Shown here: piece after piece, positions 33,059 to 39,959 of the stretch | Layout: each line of letters starts with the position of its first letter | Position numbering within the stretch: position 1 is the stretch's first letter | DNA from: Chloroflexota bacterium | GTDB lineage: Bacteria; Chloroflexota; Anaerolineae; UBA4142 | Reading direction: 5' to 3' | Assembly (NCBI GenBank): GCA_016865935.1 | Contig: VGOB01000006.1 | Location: forward strand, 1 to 47,362 | DNA: 47,362 nt | The notes under the pieces: model-generated | What the model was told of the DNA's origin: nothing | Databases searched by the model: none | Seen by the model: only the letters and a program-made list of their open reading frames with translations | Translations under genes and position numbers: made by a program

Positions 33059-33322
33059 TCATCCGAACGCTGGTGAACGGAGTTCATGGGAAATTCTCTT
33101 GAAATTGCGATCTGGAAACGCGTTATGAACCGTCTCGCCATCTTCGAGTGTCACCACGCGCAAATATTTTCCTAGTTCCGGGATGAAAACCCAATAACGG
33201 ATCCGTCCTTCTGGTTGTACTTCGCGATGAACAGGATGAGCCAACGCCATCTCACACCATTCGCGTTTGAGATACGGTCGCTTGCGAAGAATCTCTTGTT
33301 CAAAATAGCGCGTGGTTTTCAT
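33059..33322 (-). CDS. Small basic protein upstream of DUF2283 (putative toxin)
   Basis: The 87-residue protein has a K-T-T-R-Y-F-E-Q start, R-R-E-W-like basic helices and a conserved-looking end F-I-P-E-L-G-K-Y-L-R-V-V-T-L-E-D-G-E-T-V-H-N-A-F-P-D. A DUF4258/RelE-like fold is suspected from this ending and from the DUF2283 neighbour, but the family is not certain. It overlaps the end of meaB by four bases (ATGA), so it is read from the meaB message. Confidence 0.65.
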   Translation of the reverse strand: MKTTRYFEQEILRKRPYLKREWCEMALAHPVHREVQPEGRIRYWVFIPELGKYLRVVTLEDGETVHNAFPDRNFKRISHELRSPAFG

Positions 33323-34251
33323 CCAATCAACCGCTCCGCCGCCGCGTACACGTCCACCTCGCGCGCCGCAATCTGTTCCACGAGCATTTCGATCTTCGCC
33401 CCGTTCACGCCGCGCAAGAGCCGCGCCATCAACTCGCGCTGGACGATCAGTTCCAATTCCGCGCGACAACGCGCGCGCTCGCGCACTTCCAGCAAGTGAT
33501 TCGCTTCGAGATACGCGCGATGCTTGCCGATCCACTCGACCGCGTCCGCAACCCCTTCGCCGGTTGTTGCGATCGTTTTGAGCACAGGCGGACGCCAATC
33601 GTTTTCCGCTTTCGGCTTGAGATTCAAATTCATTTCGAGCGCGGCAACCGTCGCGCTCACTTCATCGCGATCCGCTTTGTTGACGATCAAGAGATCGGCG
33701 ATCTCCATAATCCCGGCTTTGATCGCCTGAATGTCGTCGCCCATTCCCGGCGCTTCGACGACGATCGTCGTGTGCGCGTTGCGCGCGATCTCCACTTCGT
33801 TCTGCCCCGCGCCAACCGTTTCGACCAAAACGATTTCAAAGCCCGCCGCGTCGAGTACCTTGACCGCGTCCGAGGTTGCCGCCGCAAGTCCGCCGAACGC
33901 GCCGCGCGTCGCCATCGAGCGAATGAAGACGCCGTCATCGCCGGACAAATCTTGCATCCGCAGTCGATCACCCAGGATCGCGCCGCCGCTGAACGGACTC
34001 GTCGGGTCAACGGCAACAATACCGACGCGTTGTCCGCGTCGGCGATAGTGTTTCGCGATTTCGTTGACGAGCGTGCTTTTGCCGGTGCCCGGCGCGCCGG
34101 TCACGCCGACAATGTGCGCGCGTCCGGTGTACCGAAAAATCGCGGTGACGATTTCACGCGCCGACGCGCCGCCGCGCTCCATCGCGCTGATCGCGCGCGC
34201 AACTGCGCGCGGATTGCCGGCGCGCAGTTGCGCGATTGCATCGGAGTTCAC
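33319..34251 (-). CDS. meaB: Methylmalonyl-CoA mutase-associated GTPase MeaB
   Basis: MeaB protects and reloads B12-dependent acyl-CoA mutases using GTP. The 310-residue protein has the P-loop [38 protein letters not shown] and N-K-A-D motifs. It overlaps the B12-binding subunit gene by four bases. The large mutase subunit is not in the window. Confidence 0.94.
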   Translation of the reverse strand: MNSDAIAQLRAGNPRAVARAISAMERGGASAREIVTAIFRYTGRAHIVGVTGAPGTGKSTLVNEIAKHYRRRGQRVGIVAVDPTSPFSGGAILGDRLRMQDLSGDDGVFIRSMATRGAFGGLAAATSDAVKVLDAAGFEIVLVETVGAGQNEVEIARNAHTTIVVEAPGMGDDIQAIKAGIMEIADLLIVNKADRDEVSATVAALEMNLNLKPKAENDWRPPVLKTIATTGEGVADAVEWIGKHRAYLEANHLLEVRERARCRAELELIVQRELMARLLRGVNGAKIEMLVEQIAAREVDVYAAAERLIG

Positions 34252-34667
34252 GCCGCGCGCGCTCCGCGCTTTTGCGCGACCTGCGCGCGAATGAACGCCG
34301 CGATATCCTGGGTCGAAGTGCCGGGGCCAAACACTCCGGCAAAGCCCATTTGCTTGACCGCCGGAATATCGTCGTCCGGAATGATGCCGCCGCAGACGAG
34401 TAGCACATCGTCCAATTGTTTTTGCTTGAGTTGCGCGACGATGCGCGGAAACAAATCGCGATGCGCGCCGGACAAAATCGAAAGTCCGACCACATCCACA
34501 TCTTCCTGTAGCGCGGCTTCGGCGATCATCTCCGGCGTCTGGCGAATACCGGTGTAGATCACTTCCATCCCCGCATCGCGCAGCGCGCGCGCGACGACTT
34601 TGGCGCCGCGGTCATGTCCATCCAATCCCGGCTTTGCAACCAGTACGCGAATCGGTCGGTCTGTCAT
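34248..34667 (-). CDS. Cobalamin-binding subunit of acyl-CoA mutase
   Basis: The 139-residue protein is a lone B12-binding domain: [11 protein letters not shown] provides the axial histidine (DxHxxG), followed by G-L-S-I-L-S-G-A-H and the G-G-I-I-P-D-D-D loop. It matches the C-terminal domain of methylmalonyl-CoA mutase encoded separately. The partner catalytic subunit must be elsewhere. GGAG lies eight bases before ATG 34667. Confidence 0.92.
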   Translation of the reverse strand: MTDRPIRVLVAKPGLDGHDRGAKVVARALRDAGMEVIYTGIRQTPEMIAEAALQEDVDVVGLSILSGAHRDLFPRIVAQLKQKQLDDVLLVCGGIIPDDDIPAVKQMGFAGVFGPGTSTQDIAAFIRAQVAQKRGARAA

Positions 34668-34695
34668 TCCATCACTCCGCTATGAGATGGAGTCC

Positions 34696-34724
34696 ATTAT
34701 ACATCAATTCGCCGCGATTGAAAA
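34696..34724 (-). promoter_or_regulatory. Promoter of the B12 subunit-meaB operon
   Basis: On the minus strand TTTTCA and TATAAT (34701-34696) are 17 bases apart, about 30 bases before the ATG. The 13-mer ATTGATGTATAAT here also occurs at the promoter near 39755. Confidence 0.55.
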
Positions 34725-34747
34725 ACGAGAAACTGCGTTTCCGCCGT

Positions 34748-34776
34748 TTGACAATTCATGGAATCAATGCGAGAAT
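34748..34776 (+). promoter_or_regulatory. Promoter of the DUF1287 gene
   Basis: Consensus TTGACA (34748-34753) and GAGAAT (34771-34776) are 17 bases apart. The GTG start at 34784 falls near the predicted transcription start, so the message may be leaderless. Confidence 0.5.
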
Positions 34777-34783
34777 TTGGTTG

Positions 34784-35461
34784 GTGAAATTCATTCGCGT
34801 TGTAATCCCAATTTTGATCGCCGCCGGTATTTTGGGTTGCGGAGCGGATGCCCCCGCGCCCAGCCCGACCGCGCGCGGGGGTGTCGCGCCAACGCCATCC
34901 ACCGCGCCAACACCGCGCGCGACGCCGGGGCGCACGATTTCTCCAGCCGACATCGGATCGCGGCTCGCGGCAGCCGCCGAAGATCAAGTCGGCGTGACGA
35001 CAATTTACGATCCGCAGTACGCCAAGCTCGCGTACCCCAACGGCGATGTAGCGATTGAGCGCGGCGTGTGTACCGACGTGATCGTGCGCGCGTTTCGCGC
35101 GATTGGCGTGGACTTGCAGGTGCGCGTGAATGAAGATATGCGGAAAAATTTCTCCGTGTATCCCAAAGATTGGGGCTTGACCGCGCCCGATCCCAACATT
35201 GACCATCGGCGCGTGCAAAACTTGACGACATACTTTGAGCGAATGGGCAAACGGCTCAAAGCGATTGACGCCGACGAAGATTTCAGACCCGGCGACATCG
35301 TCGCGTGGCGGCTCAGCGGCTGGATGCAGCACATCGGCATCGTCGCGCTCGACCGCGCGCCGGGAACAAATCGCTATTACATGATTCACAACATTGGCGC
35401 AGGGACGCGGAAAGAGGATATGCTGCGATCATATACGATTCTCGGACACTATCGGTGGTGA
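34784..35461 (+). CDS. DUF1287 lipoprotein
   Basis: From GTG 34784 the protein has 225 residues, a signal peptide ending in lipobox I-L-G-C, a Pro/Thr linker, then a DUF1287 domain (T-I-Y-D-P-Q-Y, E-R-G-V-C-T-D-V-I-V-R-A-F, N-I-D-H-R-R-V-Q-N, F-R-P-G-D-I-V-A-W, H-I-G-I-V). The Cys, Asp and His resemble the catalytic set of NlpC/P60-like peptidases, suggesting action on the cell wall outside the cell. TTG 34781 is an alternative start. rsmD starts four bases after its stop. Confidence 0.85.
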   Translation: MKFIRVVIPILIAAGILGCGADAPAPSPTARGGVAPTPSTAPTPRATPGRTISPADIGSRLAAAAEDQVGVTTIYDPQYAKLAYPNGDVAIERGVCTDVIVRAFRAIGVDLQVRVNEDMRKNFSVYPKDWGLTAPDPNIDHRRVQNLTTYFERMGKRLKAIDADEDFRPGDIVAWRLSGWMQHIGIVALDRAPGTNRYYMIHNIGAGTRKEDMLRSYTILGHYRW

Positions 35462-35465
35462 AGCG

Positions 35466-36140
35466 ATGAGAGTTATTTCTGGCACGGCGAAAGGACGCGC
35501 GCTCAAGCCCGCGGGAGCCGCCACGCGTCCGATTACCGATCGCGTGAAAGAAAGTCTATTCGACATTCTCAGTGCGCGCGTCGTGGATGCGAACGTGCTG
35601 GATCTGTTCGCAGGCGCGGGGAGCGTCGGCATAGAAGCATTGTCGCGCGGCGCGCGCGCGGCAACCTTCGTCGAATTGGATCGCGACGCGCTGCGCGCGA
35701 TTCGCGCGAACTTGGACGCGACGCGTCTCACTGATCGTGCGCGCGTCGTCCGGCTGGATGTTTTCAAGTTCATCCGGAGCCAGAGTGTCATTGCGAGCCG
35801 CGAAGCGGCGAAGCAATCTCCAGGTCACAATTCGGAGATTGCTTCGTCGCAACCCTTCGACTCCGCTTCGCTCCGCTCAGGATCGCTCCTCGCAATGACA
35901 CCGTACGACTTGATCTACGTCGCGCCGCCGCAATACAAGGGCTTGTGGGCGGACACGCTTCAACTGCTCGATCGGAGCGCGCTGCTCGCGCCGCGCGGCA
36001 TCGTCGTCGCGCAAATTCATCCGAAAGAATACAAAGAACTTGCGCTGACCCAACTCGAATTGTTCGATCAGCGCAAGTATGGCAGTACGATGTTGTGTTT
36101 TTATCGCAACAAGGCGATTACTTCTTCATCACTCGTCTGA
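35466..36140 (+). CDS. rsmD: 16S rRNA (guanine966-N2)-methyltransferase RsmD, with a repeat insert
   Basis: RsmD methylates G966 of 16S rRNA. The 224-residue protein opens M-R-V-I-S-G-T-A-K-G-R and has V-L-D-L-F-A-G-A-G-S-V-G-I-E-A-L-S-R-G-A (SAM motif). Motif IV reads Y-V-A-P-P-Q-Y instead of the more common DPPY. A 115-bp element (35786-35900) is translated as S-V-I-A-S-R-E-A-A-K-Q-S-P... before motif IV. The last 40 bases overlap the convergent phosphoribosyltransferase gene. Confidence 0.92.
   Translation: MRVISGTAKGRALKPAGAATRPITDRVKESLFDILSARVVDANVLDLFAGAGSVGIEALSRGARAATFVELDRDALRAIRANLDATRLTDRARVVRLDVFKFIRSQSVIASREAAKQSPGHNSEIASSQPFDSASLRSGSLLAMTPYDLIYVAPPQYKGLWADTLQLLDRSALLAPRGIVVAQIHPKEYKELALTQLELFDQRKYGSTMLCFYRNKAITSSSLV
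35786..35900. mobile_element. 115-bp element with 12-bp inverted ends, inserted in rsmD
   Basis: TGTCATTGCGAG (35786-35797) and CTCGCAATGACA (35889-35900) are perfect inverted ends. Inside are AAGCAATCTCC and GGAGATTGCTT, also inverted, so the whole folds as a long hairpin. No coding capacity of its own; it resembles a MITE or REP-type element. A related CTTCGACTCC...GCTCAGG motif is embedded. The rsmD frame stays open. Confidence 0.8.
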
Positions 36141-36727
36141 TCGAACTGCGCGTAAAATCGCCCGACCGCCCAGAATGGTTCCGGCGTATCCAGCACGACG
36201 ACTTGATCGCTCTCGCGCGCGAGCCGTTGAATCGTTTCCGGCGGACCGACCGGAATCGCGAGAATCAATCGCGCGGGCTGGGCTTGGCGTAACGCGCGCA
36301 ACGCGGCAAGCATCGTCGAACCGGTTGCGATGCCGTCGTCGGCGATCACGACGGTTTTGTTTTTCAGATCGAGTGGCGCGCGCTTGCCGCGAAATATCGC
36401 GAGTCGCCGCGCGATTTCTTTGCGCTGATGTTCGATCTCGCGCGCGATCTCTTTCTGCGACAAACGCAACTCGATGACGAGCGATTCATCGAGTAATACT
36501 TCGCCGGTGCTCGTGATCGCGCCGATCGCAAGTTCCGGGTTGAACGGCGCGCCAAGTTTGTGCGCGAGAAACACGTCGAGCGGCGCGTTCAGCGCGCGCG
36601 CGATTTCCGCCGCGACGACGATGCCGCCGCGCGGAATGCCCAGCACGATCACATCCGGTTGATTCTTGAGAAACGCCAAACGCGCGGCAAGTTGTTTACC
36701 CGCGTCGGTACGATCGTGGAATAACAT
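36101..36727 (-). CDS. Phosphoribosyltransferase family protein
   Basis: The 208-residue protein has V-I-V-L-G-I-P-R-G-G-I-V-V-A near the start and the PRPP loop V-V-I-A-D-D-G-I-A-T-G-S-T at about 122-134. The layout matches stand-alone PRTases annotated as phosphoribosyltransferase/erythromycin-esterase-linked proteins; the base or acceptor is unknown. ATG 36727 has GGATGG upstream. It begins 12 bases after the LOG-like gene and overlaps rsmD tail to tail by 40 bases. Confidence 0.85.
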   Translation of the reverse strand: MLFHDRTDAGKQLAARLAFLKNQPDVIVLGIPRGGIVVAAEIARALNAPLDVFLAHKLGAPFNPELAIGAITSTGEVLLDESLVIELRLSQKEIAREIEHQRKEIARRLAIFRGKRAPLDLKNKTVVIADDGIATGSTMLAALRALRQAQPARLILAIPVGPPETIQRLARESDQVVVLDTPEPFWAVGRFYAQFDQTSDEEVIALLR

Positions 36728-36739
36728 AAAACCATCCAA

Positions 36740-37234
36740 CTATGCAACTATCGCACTCATCACCAATTCTACCGCCTCTTTCGCATCACGCGCCTCGATG
36801 ATCCGCGCGCGCTTTTTTCCGCGCGCCAGATCCCAAGTGGCTAAACCAATTACCGGGATTCCGAATTTGAGCGCGAACGCGATTTCGCTCAACGTGCCGT
36901 ACTCGCCGCCGATTGCGATCACTGCGCGCGCGGTTCGCACGACGATACTGTTGCGCGCTTCGCCGATGCCGGTGACAATCGGAATGTCCACGTACGGATT
37001 CGCGTCGCGATAATTTCTGCCCGGCAAAATTCCAATCGTGCGTCCGCCCGCGCTTTTCGCGCCTTGGCACGCCGCTTGCATCACGCCGCCCAGACCGCCG
37101 CAGACGACGGTTGCGCCGCGCCGCGCCAACTCGAATCCAACTTCTTCCGCCAGTGCGTAGGTTTTCGCGTCACATTTCCGCGCGCCAACAACCGAGATTA
37201 GTAATTGGAGATTAGAGATTCGTCGCTTTGTCAT
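36740..37234 (-). CDS. LOG/lysine decarboxylase-like nucleotide-binding protein
   Basis: The 164-residue protein has the Rossmann start V-V-G-A-R-K, C-G-G-L-G-G-V-M-Q-A-A and I-A-I-G-G-E-Y-G-T-L-S-E. The last replaces the P-G-G-x-G-T-x-x-E signature of LOG phosphoribohydrolases, which is typical of the TIGR00725 branch. Activity on cytokinin-like nucleotides is therefore unproven. Its first 14 residues (T-K-R-R-I-S-N-L-Q-L-L-I-S) come from a heptamer array. Confidence 0.8.
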   Translation of the reverse strand: MTKRRISNLQLLISVVGARKCDAKTYALAEEVGFELARRGATVVCGGLGGVMQAACQGAKSAGGRTIGILPGRNYRDANPYVDIPIVTGIGEARNSIVVRTARAVIAIGGEYGTLSEIAFALKFGIPVIGLATWDLARGKKRARIIEARDAKEAVELVMSAIVA

Positions 37235-37284
37235 TTGTCATTTGTCATTTGTCATTGGTTCATTGGTTCATTGGTCAATTGGCA
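37195..37284. repeat. Heptamer/octamer array between LOG-like gene and thpR
   Basis: TTTGTCA units (four) and ATTGGTTC octamers fill the gap and extend into both genes: they encode the start of the LOG-like protein and the end of ThpR (C-Q-L-T-N-E-P-M-N-Q). Confidence 0.88.
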
Positions 37285-37851
37285 CATTGCTAATCTTGCG
37301 TAAACACTTCCGCCTGGTTTCAACTCGCTCTTCATCACGCTCACGCGCTCGACGCGCAATTCACCAAAGTCGCCGATCTGGGTTTGCTCGATCAGCGCGC
37401 CGATCAGTTGGCGTTCGTTCGGCGACGCGTCGCGCTTGACGCGTCCCAGGGTCAGATGCGGCGTGAACGCTCGCGCTTCGCGCGCGAAACCGAGCGCGGC
37501 GCACGCGTCGTCAATTTTTTGCGCCAGCCGCGCGGCGATTTCGATTTGACCGCGCGCGCCAATCCAAACGACGCTGGGTTTGCGCGTGTTCGGAAACGCG
37601 CCAACGCCGCCAAGCGTCAGCGCGAACGGCGGAATCGCCGCGCACACATCGGCGATTGCGCGCTGCAGTGTCGGCATTTGCGCCGCGTCCACGTCGCCGA
37701 GAAATTTCAGCGTGATGTGAATATTTTCGGGTGCGACCCAGCGGATCGCGCGCGTGGCGTGATCGCGTTGGAGTCGCGCTTGCGCGGTGGCGAGCGCGCG
37801 GCGCAACGGCTCGGTCAATTCAATCGCGATAAAAGTGCGAATGGATTCCAT
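37252..37851 (-). CDS. thpR: RNA 2',3'-cyclic phosphodiesterase ThpR
   Basis: ThpR (2'-5' RNA ligase family) opens 2',3'-cyclic phosphates in RNA. The 199-residue protein has the two H-x-T-L motifs: N-I-H-I-T-L-K-F-L-G and T-P-H-L-T-L-G-R. ATG 37851 has GAGAGG seven bases upstream. The C-terminus is built of repeat sequence. A terminator for the upstream small gene lies just before it. Confidence 0.92.
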   Translation of the reverse strand: MESIRTFIAIELTEPLRRALATAQARLQRDHATRAIRWVAPENIHITLKFLGDVDAAQMPTLQRAIADVCAAIPPFALTLGGVGAFPNTRKPSVVWIGARGQIEIAARLAQKIDDACAALGFAREARAFTPHLTLGRVKRDASPNERQLIGALIEQTQIGDFGELRVERVSVMKSELKPGGSVYARLAMCQLTNEPMNQ

Positions 37852-37866
37852 CGGTTTGCCTCTCTC

Positions 37867-37904
37867 AAAAACGATACGCGCCTGCCGCAACAGCAGGCGC
37901 GTAT
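37867..37904 (-). terminator. Rho-independent terminator on the minus strand
   Basis: ATACGCGCCTGC (37874-37885) and GCAGGCGCGTAT (37893-37904) form a perfect 12-bp stem; on the minus strand it is followed by CGTTTTT. It ends the transcript of the small gene at 38044-38271 or of an RNA in between. Confidence 0.85.
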
Positions 37905-38043
37905 TCTTCGAGCAAGCACTGCGAACCGCCGGGTCGCGCCTGTGTGCCGAGCCACGTTCCGAACGCGCGCGAATGGGGCGAGAGGGAGTATGACTCCAAT
38001 CAGACTACAAGCGAATGCCTCTCGCAATTGTTGTCGTGTATCC
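37905..38043 (-). other. Structured 139-base stretch before the terminator, possible ncRNA or 3' UTR
   Basis: No open frame here is convincing. GCGAGAGG and CCTCTCGC (about 37978 and 38016) can pair, and GTTCGGAAC is nearly palindromic. Together with the terminator the minus strand could make a small RNA of about 170 bases. It may also be only the untranslated tail of the 75-aa gene. Confidence 0.35.
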
Positions 38044-38271
38044 CTAACCGATTTCTTTTCTTCGCGTGCGTTCGGCGGCGCGTTCTTCCAAGAGTACTTG
38101 AGTCAGAGAACGCCCACCCGCGTACTTGCCATAGGTTGCCGCGATCACTTTGGTCGTTTTTGACTGCGAGCGCGAACGCGGCGCAATCAATTCCTTGATC
38201 TGGCGATACAGTTCTGGCGATAATTCAATTCTTTTGCCTTGCAGTGTAATCAAGCGAGCACGCTGAACCAT
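38044..38271 (-). CDS. Small protein of unknown function, 75 aa
   Basis: The protein opens M-V-Q-R-A-R-L-I-T-L-Q-G-K-R-I-E-L-S-P-E-L-Y-R-Q-I-K, a pattern of two strands then a helix like small antitoxins or DNA-binding proteins, then basic Ser/Arg and E-E-R-A-A-E-R-T-R-R stretches. No partner toxin is adjacent. ATG 38271 has AAGGAG nine bases upstream, and TATAAT with an extended -10 TG (38298-38303, minus) lies before it. Confidence 0.6.
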   Translation of the reverse strand: MVQRARLITLQGKRIELSPELYRQIKELIAPRSRSQSKTTKVIAATYGKYAGGRSLTQVLLEERAAERTRRKEIG

Positions 38272-38436
38272 GCGGATACACTCCTTTGTCGCATCCAATT
38301 ATATCACAAGTTCTGAAAATGGACACACTGGGATCTTTGAACGGCATTGTATCACGCTGATCCTAGCGCGCCGAACCGCTTCATTGCATCAGAGTGTATG
38401 CCCCGCGCGATTCGCAAACCGATCGAATCGCGGAAA

Positions 38437-39720
38437 TCATTCGCCCGTTGCCTTCTTTTCCAGCACGCGCGGATACTTGACGCCGCGTTCCGCAGCGCCC
38501 ATCCTTTCGAGCACGAGTTTGTGCGTGAGCCAGTCGCCAAAATCGTACACGTACTCCAACTGTGCGCCGACCTCCAAGCCCAAACCAGCCACGCGCAACT
38601 TCATCGCCGGCGTTGGTTCGAAGGGATTGATTTCGCCGTATTGCTGTTCACGCGGCTTTTTGCCTTTGCCGCGCGGCGTGATGCGCGTAAATTCGCTCAA
38701 GTGATCGAAGGTATCCAGATCGAACGCTTCACGCATCACATCGTCGAAAGCGGCGAGTGTTTGCCTGCCAAGAATTTCGACGACCCGCGTTTGCTTACCA
38801 TAGTTTTTTGCTGCGACGAAGCGATACACCTTCGCGCCTTGCTCGCGCGTAAACCTTTCCCCTCTGAACTCGGGCGCGTCCAAGGGGGCACGCAGGAAAT
38901 CGAGTGTGGACATTCCTTCGCCGGCTTTGATGTCGAAATCTGTGACGAAGAAGCGCGGATCGTTGACGAGCACCGCCAGCCAATGATTGCCCGGGTAATC
39001 GCGCGCACCGGGCATTCGCGCGTAGGCAGTCAGAATCGCGGGCTTGGTGTAAATGCGTTCGTCGTACGATTCGTCAAGCAAGGTTTGGATGCAATCGGCG
39101 AGCGCGTGGTCCTGTGCGGCGAAAGCGTCCCTGCGATATTGTGAATGTGGCTCGAACTCGAAACGCAAGCGCGCCGGTCGCCAATTCAGGATGGTTACCC
39201 TCACGCTGTCCTTGGCTCGCGCGCGCTGCGCGTGTAACCATTCGCCCAAGTCGAAGGCGGTGCACTGTTGCGTGTTTTTCTCGCCATCCATTGTTCTTCT
39301 TGTGAGTGATACCGTGACGAGGCGCGTGGGGATGCTCTGATCATCTGCGTCGCGCAATTCGATTTCTTCTTGCGGTATCGCTTGGTGGAATCGGCTAGTC
39401 AGAAAAGGCACAAAGCCGGGTTCGATTGCCAGCACACCTTGTTTGATTTCTTCAGATGTGATCGGCACGCGAAAGCATACCCCAGATAGCGCCAGACGAA
39501 GCGGCGCAATCGTTTTCGGATCGAGGTAGACTAATTCGACCCCGACCATATCAAACGAGTGCAATGGATCGCGCACGCGCTTGGGTGGGTTTTTGGATGT
39601 ACTGGGAAATTGTTCCAGTACACGACGCACGATGTCATCTACCGGTGCGGGTGCAGTCAATTCCGCCAGCACTTGCAGGGTAACGTCTCGCAGAGTAGGT
39701 CCTTCGCGTTTGATTGGCAT
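38437..39720 (-). CDS. Protein with N-terminal HTH-like and C-terminal PRiA4_ORF3-like domains
   Basis: The 427-residue protein starts with a winged-helix-like segment (about 8-55: T-L-R-D-V-T-L-Q-V-L-A-E-L...V-D-D-I-V-R-R-V-L) reminiscent of HARE-HTH domains. The middle has no recognised family. The end has the pRiA4b ORF-3 pattern with F-D-D-V-M-R-E-A-F-D-L-D and Y-V-Y-D-F-G-D-W-L-T-H-K-L-V-L-E. Functions of this family are unknown. AAGGGG precedes ATG 39720. It is divergent from the three-gene operon 39960-46145, with both promoters in the 239-base gap. Confidence 0.75.
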   Translation of the reverse strand: MPIKREGPTLRDVTLQVLAELTAPAPVDDIVRRVLEQFPSTSKNPPKRVRDPLHSFDMVGVELVYLDPKTIAPLRLALSGVCFRVPITSEEIKQGVLAIEPGFVPFLTSRFHQAIPQEEIELRDADDQSIPTRLVTVSLTRRTMDGEKNTQQCTAFDLGEWLHAQRARAKDSVRVTILNWRPARLRFEFEPHSQYRRDAFAAQDHALADCIQTLLDESYDERIYTKPAILTAYARMPGARDYPGNHWLAVLVNDPRFFVTDFDIKAGEGMSTLDFLRAPLDAPEFRGERFTREQGAKVYRFVAAKNYGKQTRVVEILGRQTLAAFDDVMREAFDLDTFDHLSEFTRITPRGKGKKPREQQYGEINPFEPTPAMKLRVAGLGLEVGAQLEYVYDFGDWLTHKLVLERMGAAERGVKYPRVLEKKATGE

Positions 39721-39754
39721 GGTGAACCCCTTTCCAAACTTGAATACAGGCGGA

Positions 39755-39783
39755 ATTATACATCAATCTCGCTCTTGGTGAAA
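39755..39783 (-). promoter_or_regulatory. Promoter of the HTH/PRiA4_ORF3 gene
   Basis: On the minus strand TTTCAC (39783-39778) and TATAAT (39760-39755) are 17 bases apart. The sequence ATTGATGTATAAT is shared with the promoter near 34696. Confidence 0.55.
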
Positions 39784-39852
39784 TATCCAGAAATCTCTCG
39801 ACGGGTTGTCAGCGCTGTCCTATCCTCATTCGAGATTCCGGCACACCGCCAT

Positions 39853-39880
39853 TTGACATCACTCCATACCCAGATAGAAT
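39853..39880 (+). promoter_or_regulatory. Promoter of the 39960-46145 operon
   Basis: TTGACA (39853-39858) and TAGAAT (39875-39880) are 16 bases apart, 80 bases upstream of ATG 39960. Confidence 0.7.
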
Positions 39881-39959
39881 ACAATCGGACGGAAGACTCA
39901 ACTGGTCATTGGCGGCGGATGAGGCGTCAATAACAAATGTCGCTGGGGGAGATGCTGCG

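Noticed and set aside
35784-35902. Frameshift or sequencing error in rsmD
   Set aside because: The frame is open through the element and motif IV follows in frame, so an insertion explains it better.
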